From Leifsonia sp. EB41 (GTDB lineage Bacteria; Actinomycetota; Actinomycetes; Actinomycetales; Microbacteriaceae), in contig NZ_JBGCCJ010000001.1 in the NCBI RefSeq assembly GCF_041262565.1, forward strand, positions 1,612,001 through 1,676,000: a DNA stretch of 64,000 nt. Reading direction: 5' to 3'. The first letter of the stretch is position 1, and the number at the start of each line of letters is the position of its first letter. Below, one piece after another: positions 33,240 to 41,853 of this stretch. Made by a program: the position numbers and the translations under genes. Below the pieces are notes generated by a model. The model made no database searches. It was not told the origin of the DNA and saw only the letters and a program-made list of their open reading frames with translations.

Positions 33240-34958
33240 TCAGGCGTTGCCGTCGCGTCGGCCTTCGGCGTCGTGCCGCTCCGCTTCGACGGCCCGGTGG
33301 ATGTTGCCGTGGATGTGGTCGACCCCGATGAGTCCGATCACTCCTTCGCGCTCGAGCACGGCCCGCGGGCTCGGCTTCAGCCGGGTGAGGCGGAGGCGGA
33401 CGCCGGCGTCCCTGGCCAGGGTCACGACGTCCGCCAGCGTGGCAGCGCCCTGCGCGTCGATGAAGTTGATGCCGCCGCAGTCGAGGACGATCCCGGTCAG
33501 CCCCGGGTCGGCCTGGATGACGCTGCGCAGATGGTCCTCGAGCGCATCGGCGGTGGCGAAGAACAGGCCGCCGTCGAACCGCACGACGGCCACGCCGGGC
33601 ACGAGCTCGTCACCCGGGTTCGTGTCGAGCTCTCGGAAGACCTGAGTGCCGCGTTCGCGGCCGAGGGCCGGCATCTCCGGGTGGGTGGCCACGGAGACCA
33701 GCCACGCGAGGGAGAGACCGATGCCGATGATCACGCCGGCGAGCACGCCGAAGACCAGGGTGGCGAGGAGTGCGACGACGGCGATCCAGAAGTCCACCTT
33801 CTTCACCCGGAACAGCCGCCGCATCTCCGGGACGTCCATCATCCCGCTGACGACGGCTTCGATGATCAGGGCTCCGAGGACCGCCTTGGGGAGGATGGAG
33901 AACAGCGGCGCGAGGACCAGCAGCGTCAGCAGCACCGTGATGCCCGAGGTGAGCGAGGCGAGCCCGGTCCTCGCCCCCGAGCGATCGTTGAGCGAGCTCG
34001 CCGACAGGCTGGTCGACACGGGCATCCCCTGGAACAGGCCGGCGCCGATGTTCGCCGCGGACTGGGCGACCGACTCCTGGTTGATGTCGATCGGATAGCG
34101 ATGCTTGGCCGCGAACGTGCGCGCGTCGCCGGCGGTCTGGGAGAAGCCGATCATGACCAGCGCCACGGCGGCCAGGGCGACGGTGCCCGCATGGTCCCAC
34201 AACTGCTGACCGTTGGGGAGCTGCGGGAGCGGCAACCCGCGCGGAACATCCCCGACCAGCGCAACACCCTTCGCTCCGAGGCCGAACAGCGCCGAGGCCA
34301 GCAGACCGCCGACCACGAGCACCAGTGCGCCGGGAACCCTCGGTGCTATCGCGCGGAGTCCGAAGACGACGACGAGGGAGATGACGCCGACGAGCACCGT
34401 CGTCCCGTGCACGTCGTTCAGCGTCCCGAACCACGACCGCAGCTCCTGGATCGGGTTGGCTCCGCTGGTCTCGGTTCCGGTGAGCTTCGGGAGCTCCCCG
34501 ATCACGACGTCGATCGCCGCGCCGAAGAGGAAGCCGGTGACCACGGCCCGCGAGAGGAACTGGGCGATCCAGCCCAGCCGGAAGACGGCGAGCAGGAGGA
34601 ACAGGATGCCGGAGGCGAGGGTGATGCCGGCGACGAACGAGGCGACGTCCTGCTCGCCGGTGATGCCCGCCGCGAGCACGGCGCTGGCCGCCACCGCCGC
34701 GAGTCCGGAGCTGGGTCCCATCGAGATCTGCCGGCTCGTCCCGAAGACCGCGTAGAGGATCGCGCCCGCAGCGGCCGCGTAGAGGCCGTTCTGCAACGGG
34801 ATGCCGGCGATGCCGGCGTACCCCAGGTTCTTCGGGACGATGAGGGCGGCGACGGTGACCCCGGCGATCACGTCACCGCGAAGCCACGCGCGCCGATAGG
34901 AGCGGAGCTGGCCGACGATCGGGACCAGATCCCGACGGAGTCCGCGCGTCCTGGGCAT
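33240..34958 (-). CDS. SulP family anion transporter with STAS domain
   Basis: A 572-residue SLC26/SulP protein. A hydrophobic membrane domain with about 12-14 helices includes GDVIAGVTVAALIVPKNLGYAGIAGIPLQNGLYAA (family signature), and GASQ-like SAANIGAGLFQGMPVSTSLSASSLNDRSGART. A cytoplasmic C-terminal STAS domain (about 450-550: VVRFDGGLFFATADALEDHL, IVLDCGGINFIDAQGAATL) follows. These carriers transport sulfate, bicarbonate or dicarboxylates; the substrate cannot be fixed from sequence. It is convergent with the HtrA gene, 20 bp apart. Confidence 0.93.
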   Translation of the reverse strand: MPRTRGLRRDLVPIVGQLRSYRRAWLRGDVIAGVTVAALIVPKNLGYAGIAGIPLQNGLYAAAAGAILYAVFGTSRQISMGPSSGLAAVAASAVLAAGITGEQDVASFVAGITLASGILFLLLAVFRLGWIAQFLSRAVVTGFLFGAAIDVVIGELPKLTGTETSGANPIQELRSWFGTLNDVHGTTVLVGVISLVVVFGLRAIAPRVPGALVLVVGGLLASALFGLGAKGVALVGDVPRGLPLPQLPNGQQLWDHAGTVALAAVALVMIGFSQTAGDARTFAAKHRYPIDINQESVAQSAANIGAGLFQGMPVSTSLSASSLNDRSGARTGLASLTSGITVLLTLLVLAPLFSILPKAVLGALIIEAVVSGMMDVPEMRRLFRVKKVDFWIAVVALLATLVFGVLAGVIIGIGLSLAWLVSVATHPEMPALGRERGTQVFRELDTNPGDELVPGVAVVRFDGGLFFATADALEDHLRSVIQADPGLTGIVLDCGGINFIDAQGAATLADVVTLARDAGVRLRLTRLKPSPRAVLEREGVIGLIGVDHIHGNIHRAVEAERHDAEGRRDGNA

Positions 34959-35088
34959 GGGCTCGTCTTACCGCAGACTCCTCCGGTCCGACAAGGCGGC
35001 TCCGCAGAAATCCGCTGTTGCCGAGTGCGCGTCCGGGCTGCATCATTCCGCTCAGAAGACACAACGTCGTCAGAGAGAAGTCGGCATC

Positions 35089-35280
35089 ATGACTGACACG
35101 CAGGCCAGCGCTGCGGCCCCGGGGACCGGATGGATCGGCTGGGTGTTCCTGGCGGCGACGGTGCTCCTGATCGCGGCGGGGGTCCGCGTCTTCAGGAGGA
35201 TCATGGGCCTCATCGGCCCTGACGCCGCCTATGCCATCGCGCGAGGCGCCCGGAGTGCCCGGCGCCATCGTTCCGGGTGA
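35089..35280 (+). CDS. Small single-pass membrane protein, hypothetical
   Basis: A 63-residue protein: MTDTQASAAAPGTGWIGWVFLAATVLLIAAGVRVFRRIMGLIGPDAAYAIARGARSARRHRSG. One clear transmembrane helix (about 15-33) is followed by a basic amphipathic tail. AGAGAAG upstream of the ATG at 35089 may serve as ribosome-binding site. No family recognised. Its 3' end overlaps the convergent gene at 35229-35573 by 52 bp. Confidence 0.55.
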   Translation: MTDTQASAAAPGTGWIGWVFLAATVLLIAAGVRVFRRIMGLIGPDAAYAIARGARSARRHRSG

Positions 35281-35573
35281 GGATCCTCCTCGTCCAGCTC
35301 GTCCACCTTGTCGTCCACGTCCTCCTCATCGTCCGCGATCGGTGGCGCGTCGGTGATGAGCAAGTGCTCGATCGCTGCCTCGAGCGTCTGCACGATGATC
35401 ATGGGCCCCGGCTTGGCCCACGCCGACACGATGAAGCCGAGCCCCGACTTGATGATCGAACCGACGCACACCGCGCCGCCGGAGTGCTCCCGGAACAGCA
35501 GCCAGCGCTCGCCTTCATAGAGGCTGTATCGTCTGCCGTCCACCTCGAACCGCTCCACCAACGCAAGCGCCAT
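35229..35573 (-). CDS. Hypothetical small acidic protein
   Basis: A 114-residue protein starting MALALVERFEVDGRRYSLYEGERWLLFREHSGGAVCVGSIIKSGLGFIVSAW, with an Asp/Glu-rich C-terminal stretch (ADDEEDVDDKVDELDEEDPHPE). Strand-rich N-terminal half, cytosolic. The ATG at 35571-35573 is chosen because the 51 upstream residues of the longer frame are compositionally odd (Cys-rich, CLCSLAFG). No family recognised. The last 52 bp are antisense to the small membrane protein gene. Confidence 0.55.
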   Translation of the reverse strand: MALALVERFEVDGRRYSLYEGERWLLFREHSGGAVCVGSIIKSGLGFIVSAWAKPGPMIIVQTLEAAIEHLLITDAPPIADDEEDVDDKVDELDEEDPHPERWRRALRAPRAMA

Positions 35574-35764
35574 GTCGATCACCCCATACCCCACACGGCC
35601 GAAGGCGAGCGAGCAGAGGCAGACCGGGTCCCGGCTCGTTCGGCCGTGAATACAACAGCCACATAGTAGACGGACCGCGCCCGCCGGGGAAACACCGAGC
35701 CGCGAAATCCGCGCCGAGAGGATCACCGACGCGTGATCCGGCTCACACGGTGACGGCGCTGCGG

Positions 35765-38113
35765 TTACCCGCTCGCGGTGAGCGAGCAGTCGTCATAGGC
35801 GATTGCCCCTGCGTGGGTCTGATCGGTCGCATAGATCTGGGAGACCATCCGTTCGCCTCCCTTGACGGCGGTGCCGGTGACACTCAGCTTCGTCCAGACG
35901 CCGACCGGCAGCGCCGTCGCCGTCGTGACGGGGAGATGGATGTCGCTGCTGAAGTTCTGGGTGTACTCCAGGAACCGCGCCTGCAGGTTCATGCCGGAGC
36001 TGCTCGGTCGCACCCAGCAGGAGAACGAGTACGTGGTGCCCGCCACGCTCGACGGGACGGCCGTGTTCTGGGTGATCCCGGCCATCGTCGGCGTGCTGCT
36101 CGTGGTCGTCACCTGAAGCGCTCCCGTTCCCGTGCGGACGGGGGACGAGACGTGGGAGGCCGCGCCTGCGACGAAGCCGACCCATCCCCCGGCGCCCGAC
36201 TCGAAGCCCGGATCGGGAAGGAACTGCTTCGGCGCGGGCGGAGGAGGCGGCGGCGCGACGGGGCCGGGCACGATGGTGTTGCTGAGGAACGACGACTGCC
36301 CGCGGCCGACCGCGGTGATGGCGTAGACGAGGAAGTTGTTCGGGCTGCCGTTTCGCAGCCCTGAGATGGTGATGGGACTGCTGGTTCCTGTGGCCTGTTG
36401 CAGGCCGCCCCAGGAGTGCACGAGGTACCCCGTGATCGCGGAGCCGCCATTGTCGGCCGGCGGCGTGAAGGAGACCGTCGCCGATCCGTCGCCTGCGACG
36501 GCCTTCACGTTGGTGGGCGGTCCGGCGAGCGCGAGCGGTGCGCTCGGAGTGCCGACGGTGAACGTCGCGCTCCCGGCCGGGCTCGTGTTGCCGGACGTGT
36601 CGACAGCGAAGACGACGACGGAGTATCGCTCGTTGTTCTGGAGCGCTGGAAGCGTGGCGGAGGTCGCCGTCCCGTCGGAGAGCGGGTAGCCGCTAGCCGG
36701 CGTCGCCGCGGCGCCGGTGCCCTCGACCAGCCGTGCGATCGTTCGCGCGACGTCGGTCGATGCCGAGGGCCGCCAGCTCGCTGTGCGCGGCGACGACCCG
36801 CTCACGGCGACGGCTGTGGGCGCGGCCGGCGGGGTGATGTCGCTCCGCCAGTGCCAGAGCAGCACCCCCGTCATGGGTTTCGTGTCGTCGCCGCACGTCT
36901 GGGTGTACGTGATGTTCGCCAGCGTCGGGTAGTCGTACGCGTCGACCGCGAAGGCCTTCACATCCATGCTGCCCGTGCTCCATCCGCAGGTGTAGCCGTT
37001 GATGCCCGTCGTCTCCCCGTACGCTCCCGTGCCGGCGGAGGCGCTGTAGTACACGGTCGGGTGAACGCCGAGGGCCATCGGTCCGCGCCCGTCCTCGTCG
37101 GACATGTCCACGGTCGTCCTGGTCGAGTCGTCTCCGGACGGCGCCATGGTCTGCCAGTGGTACCCGGGACGCGCCGCGATCGCCCAGGAGGAGCCGGCGA
37201 CGAGCGAGTGCGTGGTCCCGAGGTCCAACTCGTCGGAGCCGGAAGTCGTGACGCTGGAGGTGCCGAGCGATCCCTGGCCGGCGAGCGAGACCTGCTGGAC
37301 GGTACCGCCCACGTGGAGGTTCAGAAGCGCATCACGGGGTCCCGGCTTCGTCGGCGAGAAGCCGACGCCGATGGAGCACATCGCGCCAGGGGCCAGGGTG
37401 TGCCCAGAGCAGGTGTCGGTGCGAATCGGGTAGTCCGCCGACGCGTCACCGGAGACGGAGGTGGCGCCGATCGCCACGCTGGACGAGCCCACGTTGTGCA
37501 GCCATTCGGACTCCGTCTGCACAGGGAAGCCGAGGGGAGTCTCGAGCCAGCGCATGGTCCTGGCGCCGAGGTCGACGGAGGTCTCCTCGTTCTCGCCCAT
37601 CCGCATCTCGGCGGAGAAGCCGTACGGTCCCAACCCGGAAATCTGCGTGAAGGTGATGTCGAACCGGGTGATCTGGCCGGTGGCATCCCACGCGAGGTCG
37701 CGGATGTTCAGCTCACCCTGCTCCGCGTCGGCGCCGAAGCCGTTGTACTGCATGTTCACGGTCGTCTGCGAGGGATCGGGAGTGCCGTTCGGAAGCATCA
37801 TGATGAGCTGATCCCCCGGCTGCAGTGAACCGCCGGGAGGTGGAGTGATCGTGAAGGAGTACCCGGACCCACCGGACAGGCTGGACCCTGTCAGCTCCAG
37901 TCCGTTCGCCACGGACGCCCGGATGATTCTTCCGGCCGTCCCGTCCGAGAAGACGTTCGTCTGGAATCGGTCGCGGTCGCGCTGCTGGACGGTGTTGAGA
38001 GAGACGATCGGCGCGGTCGTCGCCCCGACGGCGGCGCTGGATGTGGTGCCCACCAATGCCGCGCCGGAGACGCCGACGATCGCCAGGCACAAGACGGCTC
38101 GAGAACGGATCAC
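35765..38113 (-). CDS. Large secreted multidomain protein with FN3 and jelly-roll modules
   Basis: A 782-residue protein. The GTG at 38111-38113 has a perfect GGAGG at 7 bp, deciding the start over upstream in-frame codons. Signal peptide VIRSRAVLCLAIVGVSGAALVG. Then come a beta-rich domain (about 30-190), a choice-of-anchor-D-like Ig segment (CSGHTLAPGAMCSIGVGFSPTKPGPRDALLNLHVGGTVQQVSLAGQG), two FN3-like domains (about 430-620; PPAAPTAVAVSGSSPRTASWRPS and AGPPTNVKAVAGDGSATVSFTPPADNGGSAITGY), a Pro-rich linker, and a CBM4/9-like jelly roll (FLPDPGFESGAGGWVGF) at the end. No catalytic domain is seen, so it is likely extracellular binding or matrix. It is not recognisably anchored. Confidence 0.75.
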   Translation of the reverse strand: MIRSRAVLCLAIVGVSGAALVGTTSSAAVGATTAPIVSLNTVQQRDRDRFQTNVFSDGTAGRIIRASVANGLELTGSSLSGGSGYSFTITPPPGGSLQPGDQLIMMLPNGTPDPSQTTVNMQYNGFGADAEQGELNIRDLAWDATGQITRFDITFTQISGLGPYGFSAEMRMGENEETSVDLGARTMRWLETPLGFPVQTESEWLHNVGSSSVAIGATSVSGDASADYPIRTDTCSGHTLAPGAMCSIGVGFSPTKPGPRDALLNLHVGGTVQQVSLAGQGSLGTSSVTTSGSDELDLGTTHSLVAGSSWAIAARPGYHWQTMAPSGDDSTRTTVDMSDEDGRGPMALGVHPTVYYSASAGTGAYGETTGINGYTCGWSTGSMDVKAFAVDAYDYPTLANITYTQTCGDDTKPMTGVLLWHWRSDITPPAAPTAVAVSGSSPRTASWRPSASTDVARTIARLVEGTGAAATPASGYPLSDGTATSATLPALQNNERYSVVVFAVDTSGNTSPAGSATFTVGTPSAPLALAGPPTNVKAVAGDGSATVSFTPPADNGGSAITGYLVHSWGGLQQATGTSSPITISGLRNGSPNNFLVYAITAVGRGQSSFLSNTIVPGPVAPPPPPPAPKQFLPDPGFESGAGGWVGFVAGAASHVSSPVRTGTGALQVTTTSSTPTMAGITQNTAVPSSVAGTTYSFSCWVRPSSSGMNLQARFLEYTQNFSSDIHLPVTTATALPVGVWTKLSVTGTAVKGGERMVSQIYATDQTHAGAIAYDDCSLTASG

Positions 38114-38285
38114 GACAACTCCTCCGCGCAACGGGCGACTCCGCCCTCGATCACGGACGCTAGACCCCTTCGTCTGCCGCCTCAATGGGTTAGGTGAGTT
38201 AAATTCATGTTTTGATGACGTGGCTCACTCGCGCTTGCCGGCTCACCGCGGCCCGAGGATCATGGGCGCCGGAAAGGCCGGGATC

Positions 38286-38999
38286 ATGGATCGTGTCACC
38301 GAAACGTTCTTCACCTCGTTCGATCTCATCGTCGACGACGGCGAGACGTACGCTCGCCCCACCGTTCCGGCGGGTCAGCGCATCGTCGAGCTGGCGGGTC
38401 ACGTCGCCGACGATCTCGCCGCGGCCACCCGCGCGGGAAACCACCTCAGACGATGCCTGCGGCTGTGCGACGGCTACCGCGAACTCGTTCGCCACGATGT
38501 CGAAGTGCCTGAAGTGCTGGACACCGTTTGGCGCACCGCGCTCGTCTCCTATGCCGCGGCATTCAGGGACGACGACGACGAGGCAGGACTCCGGCTGGCC
38601 GAAGAGATGTCGGCGGCCATCGCCGCGAGCGGGGCTGAGCACACTGCGCTCCTGACCCAGAACGATCAGTACCTGCGCGCCCACTACGGCGCCGACAGCA
38701 CCAAGACGTTCGCCGTGGTCGACGATGCTCCCCGCCACGCGCGACGGGTGCTCGCTGTCGGAGCGGTGGAGATGCCGTTCGGTCGATCGCACGCGGTGGA
38801 CGTGCGGACTCTCGAACTGCTTGCCGCGCGCGCCCTCTCCGTCGCGGAGGAGCGTCGCTCGTCCAGCGAGCATCGCATCGCCGCCGAGGTCGCCGACGAC
38901 CCGATCGACGCCGTGTGCGAGATGGACGAGCTTCGCTTTCCCCTCGGTTGGACCGGAGCCGGCCCCGTCGACCAGGCGCCTACCGGACCGACCGGATGA
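38286..38999 (+). CDS. Hypothetical helical protein
   Basis: A 237-residue protein that starts MDRVTETFFTSFDLIVDDGETYARPTVPAGQRIVELAGHVADDLAAATRAG. It is mostly helical and rich in charged residues, with no signal peptide or membrane segment. No known family could be recognised. The C-terminus overlaps the 3' end of the MFS remnant by 20 bp in a convergent arrangement. An alternative in-frame ATG at 38262 exists. The AT-rich region 38185-38220 upstream probably carries its promoter and that of the divergent secreted protein. Confidence 0.65.
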   Translation: MDRVTETFFTSFDLIVDDGETYARPTVPAGQRIVELAGHVADDLAAATRAGNHLRRCLRLCDGYRELVRHDVEVPEVLDTVWRTALVSYAAAFRDDDDEAGLRLAEEMSAAIAASGAEHTALLTQNDQYLRAHYGADSTKTFAVVDDAPRHARRVLAVGAVEMPFGRSHAVDVRTLELLAARALSVAEERRSSSEHRIAAEVADDPIDAVCEMDELRFPLGWTGAGPVDQAPTGPTG

Positions 39000-39548
39000 A
39001 CCAGACCGCGAAGGCTCCGAGGACCGACAGGGCGATGCCGATCGGGAACAGTGCGAGGTAGCCGCCGAAGGTCAGGATGATGAATCCAGCCACCGCCGGA
39101 GCGATGGTCTGCGGCAGGGTCGCGGCGATGTTGACCACCCCGAGATCCTTGCCGAACGACGTGGCCGAGGGCAGCACCTCGCTCATCAACGCCTGGTCGA
39201 CCGACTGGAAGGCGCCGAAGCCGAGACCGGACACCACCGAGAACGCCAGCCATCCGCCGAAAGTCGGCGAGACCATGGGGATGATCAGGGCGACGCCGAC
39301 CAGGACCGACGCGGCGAAGATGAACGGCTTGCGCCGCCCGATCCGGTCGGACAGTGGGCCGGCGACGACGATCGAGACCAGGATGCCGGCCAGGCTCGCG
39401 ACGCCGAACAGCGGGATCGCGGCCAGCGCCCCGCTGGAGCCGAGATGGATGAAGTCCGTCAGGATGTACGCCGCAGGCCTTTGACAGGCGGCCGCGGGTC
39501 CTCCGCGCCGTCCGGGACTTCTGCGGTGTGGTCGGACGTCATCGTCAT
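38980..39548 (-). pseudogene. MFS transporter remnant: N-terminal tip joined out of frame to the C-terminal half
   Basis: An ATG at 39546-39548 (AAAGGA upstream) opens MTMTSDHTAEVPDGAEDPRPPVKGLRR and stops at 39459. In another frame, from about 39480 down to 38980, the sequence reads AAYILTDFIHLGSSGALAAIPLFGVASLAGILVSIVVAGPLSDRIGRRKPFIFAASVLVGVALIIPMVSPTFGGW..., the second half of a major facilitator transporter, including GPLSDRIGRRKPF before the ninth helix. The first six helices are absent and the frames do not match, so an internal deletion of several hundred bases most likely inactivated it. It lies 29 bp downstream of a GH43 gene, so it was probably its sugar importer. Confidence 0.8.
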
Positions 39549-39577
39549 GTGCTGTGGTTCCTTTCGGGTGACGCTCG

Positions 39578-41158
39578 TCAGTGAGCGGTCGACGCGAATT
39601 CGAGGGTCGCGAGGGATCCGAGGGCGGCGCCGTCGGGGTGGAAGGTCAGATACACGGCGTGCGTTCCGGCGACCGTGGCCAGCTTCGAGGTGAAGGACGA
39701 CCACCGCCCCCCGGTCGGCATCGCGTGGATGACGGCGACGACCGGCCCGGCGACGGGGTCGTCGAGCCGCACCTCCACGGTGCCCGCCGACTCCGTGTTC
39801 AGCTCGATGGTCGCTGTCGCGGTTGCGCCGGCCCGGTCGCCGAAGTCGAAGTGCTTGTAGCCGACGACGGCGCCCTCGGTGAGCCCGGTGACGACGGAGA
39901 CGATGTCCTCGTTCGTCGGGTCGTTGCGGTCCGGCCCGCCGATCCGGGCGCGCTCGGCGACGTTCGGGCCCTTCGTCCGGGTCGCCCCGCGCCCGCGTGC
40001 GTCGGTCAGGTGGCACGCAATGTACGCGGGCCAGCGCCGGAAGGCGGGAAGCGGTCCGGTGCTGAAGCCCTGCGACGTGTACTCCGCGTGCTCGAACGTC
40101 CCGTCCGGGCGGCGGGTGAGCGGGGTGGCGCAGGCCTGGCGTCCGTCGGCGGTGTGCCGGTGATACACCTGGAACCACTGGTCCCCGACGGCGAACATCC
40201 CGCCGTGGGTGTTGCCCACCCGGTCGGTCGGACGCCCCTGGCCGTCGTAGCCGGTGTTGCCGAGCGACACCAGCGGCCCGACCGGGGTGAACGGTCCGCG
40301 CGGGTCCGATGCGACAGCGTGGCACATCCCGTTGAACCCGTCGCGGCCGGAGGCGTAGTAGCTGAGCCAGAACCGGCCGTCGATCTCGCGGATGGAGGGA
40401 CCGTTGACGAACTGGCTCTTCGGCCCGCGCCCGAGCAGCATCGCTGCGAGGATGCTCCCCGGCCGCCCGGCGAAGAGCTGCGTCGCGTACTTCCCGGTCT
40501 CCGGGTTCCTGATCACCGTGCGCTTGTCGCGTCTGTCGAGTTCGACCACGTAGCAGTACCCGAGGCCGTAGTAGAGGAAGAGCCGGCCGTCGTGGACCAG
40601 GAGGGCGGGATCGTAGGGGTAGTCCTTCATCCGGATGCCGAGCGGGCCGAGCGCGGGCCGGCCGGCGGCGAACGCCCGGTCGCCGTCCGCGATGCCGTCC
40701 GCGTCGTCCCGCCAGCCTGCCGGCCTGTCGTCCTCGGGGTAGCGGACCCGGCCGAGGTACTCGAATGGGCCGATCGGCGAATCCGCGACCGCCACTGCGA
40801 TGCCCGACCGCTCGAGCGCGACGCCGTAGTAGAGGTAGTACCTGCCGTCGAGCTCGATGACATCGGGGGCGAACAGGTGCGACTTCAGCCCGAGCCTGTC
40901 GCCCTTCTCGGTCATCCGCCGGGCGAAGGGATCCTGGCGGCGCTCGTACACCACCCGCTCGTAGCGCCAGTCCGACAGGTCGTCGAGCGGCGCGGAGTAG
41001 CAGACGTAGTCCCCGGCGCACATCCCGGTCGCGACCCCGGCGAGGTCGTGGGACCCGTAGACGTAGACCCGGTCGCCGAAGACCCGCGGCTCCCCATCGG
41101 GGATGTACTCGTCCGGCGGCAGGAACGGATTGATCGAGTACTCGGTCGTCGTCGACAT
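39578..41158 (-). CDS. Family 43 glycoside hydrolase with C-terminal beta-sandwich
   Basis: A 526-residue cytoplasmic protein (no signal peptide). The five-bladed GH43 propeller spans about 1-370: INPFLPPDEYIPDGEPRVFGDRVYVYGSHD, LKSHLFAPDVIELDGRYYLYYG, YDPALLVHDGRLFLYYGLG, FVNGPSIREIDGRFWLSYYASG. The remaining residues resemble a CBM6-type sandwich (GYKHFDFGDRAGATATATIELN, GTHAVYLTFHPDG). It probably cleaves arabinoside or xyloside oligosaccharides taken up by the cell. GGAAGAG precedes the ATG. A divergent TetR gene and a broken transporter complete the locus. Confidence 0.87.
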   Translation of the reverse strand: MSTTTEYSINPFLPPDEYIPDGEPRVFGDRVYVYGSHDLAGVATGMCAGDYVCYSAPLDDLSDWRYERVVYERRQDPFARRMTEKGDRLGLKSHLFAPDVIELDGRYYLYYGVALERSGIAVAVADSPIGPFEYLGRVRYPEDDRPAGWRDDADGIADGDRAFAAGRPALGPLGIRMKDYPYDPALLVHDGRLFLYYGLGYCYVVELDRRDKRTVIRNPETGKYATQLFAGRPGSILAAMLLGRGPKSQFVNGPSIREIDGRFWLSYYASGRDGFNGMCHAVASDPRGPFTPVGPLVSLGNTGYDGQGRPTDRVGNTHGGMFAVGDQWFQVYHRHTADGRQACATPLTRRPDGTFEHAEYTSQGFSTGPLPAFRRWPAYIACHLTDARGRGATRTKGPNVAERARIGGPDRNDPTNEDIVSVVTGLTEGAVVGYKHFDFGDRAGATATATIELNTESAGTVEVRLDDPVAGPVVAVIHAMPTGGRWSSFTSKLATVAGTHAVYLTFHPDGAALGSLATLEFASTAH

Positions 41159-41172
41159 CGGGCTCTTCCCTT

Positions 41173-41191
41173 ACTTAAGTTACCCTAGGTA
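41173..41191. promoter_or_regulatory. Operator-like palindromes between GH43 and TetR genes
   Basis: The intergenic region contains the 8-bp palindrome acttaagt (41173-41180) followed directly by taccctaggta (41181-41191; arms TACC/GGTA). These lie 15-33 bp before the GH43 start and in the gap shared with the divergent TetR gene, a usual place for TetR operators. This is prediction from position only. Confidence 0.45.
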
Positions 41192-41247
41192 GTGGGATAG
41201 TAGTTCGAAGCAACTTATTCGCGCAAACCGCGTGGGAAACTGAACCG

Positions 41248-41838
41248 ATGACCGCCGCCCCTCCCCGTCGCATACGACTGACCAAGCAGGACCGGCGCGC
41301 CCAGCTGCTGGCGGAGGCCACCCTCCAGATCGCGCACAGCGGCTACCAGGGGTTCACGATGGACGGCCTGGCCAAAGCCAGCCGGCTGACCCACGCCGGC
41401 GTGCTCCACCACTTCGCCTCGAAGAAGGAGCTGCTCGTCGAGGTGCTCCGCCACCGCGACGAGCTGGATGCCGCCGCCGCTCTACCCGACTCGGCGATCC
41501 CCTCCGATCCGGCCGGGCTCCGTGCCGTGCTCGACGCCCTGGTCGAACGGAACTTCCGGCAGCCCGAGATCGTGCGGCTCTACACCGTGCTGTCCGCCGA
41601 AGCGCTGAACCCGGAGCATCCCGCCCACGAGTACTTCCGCGACCGCCTCCAGCAGATCCGCCGGCTGATCGCCGGTTCGCTCGCCCTCCCGCCCGGCATA
41701 GCCGACGACTTCGCCGTGGACTACCTGTCGTTCATGGACGGGCTCCAGCTCAACTGGCTGCGAGACCCGACGATCGACTTCCTCGGCCGGTGGCGCGACT
41801 TCGCCGACGGGCTTCTGGCGCGCGTCGATCGGGGCTGA
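41248..41838 (+). CDS. TetR/AcrR family transcriptional regulator
   Basis: A 196-residue repressor. The N-terminal helix-turn-helix is clear (RAQLLAEATLQIAHSGYQGFTMDGLAKASRLTHAGVLHHFASKKELLVEVLRHRDELD, about 15-72). The C-terminal ligand domain resembles TetR_C of sugar-locus regulators. It is divergent from the GH43 gene, so it probably controls the glycoside locus through the palindromes at 41173-41191. The inducer is unknown. Confidence 0.9.
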   Translation: MTAAPPRRIRLTKQDRRAQLLAEATLQIAHSGYQGFTMDGLAKASRLTHAGVLHHFASKKELLVEVLRHRDELDAAAALPDSAIPSDPAGLRAVLDALVERNFRQPEIVRLYTVLSAEALNPEHPAHEYFRDRLQQIRRLIAGSLALPPGIADDFAVDYLSFMDGLQLNWLRDPTIDFLGRWRDFADGLLARVDRG

Positions 41839-41853
41839 TCACGACCGGCGGCG

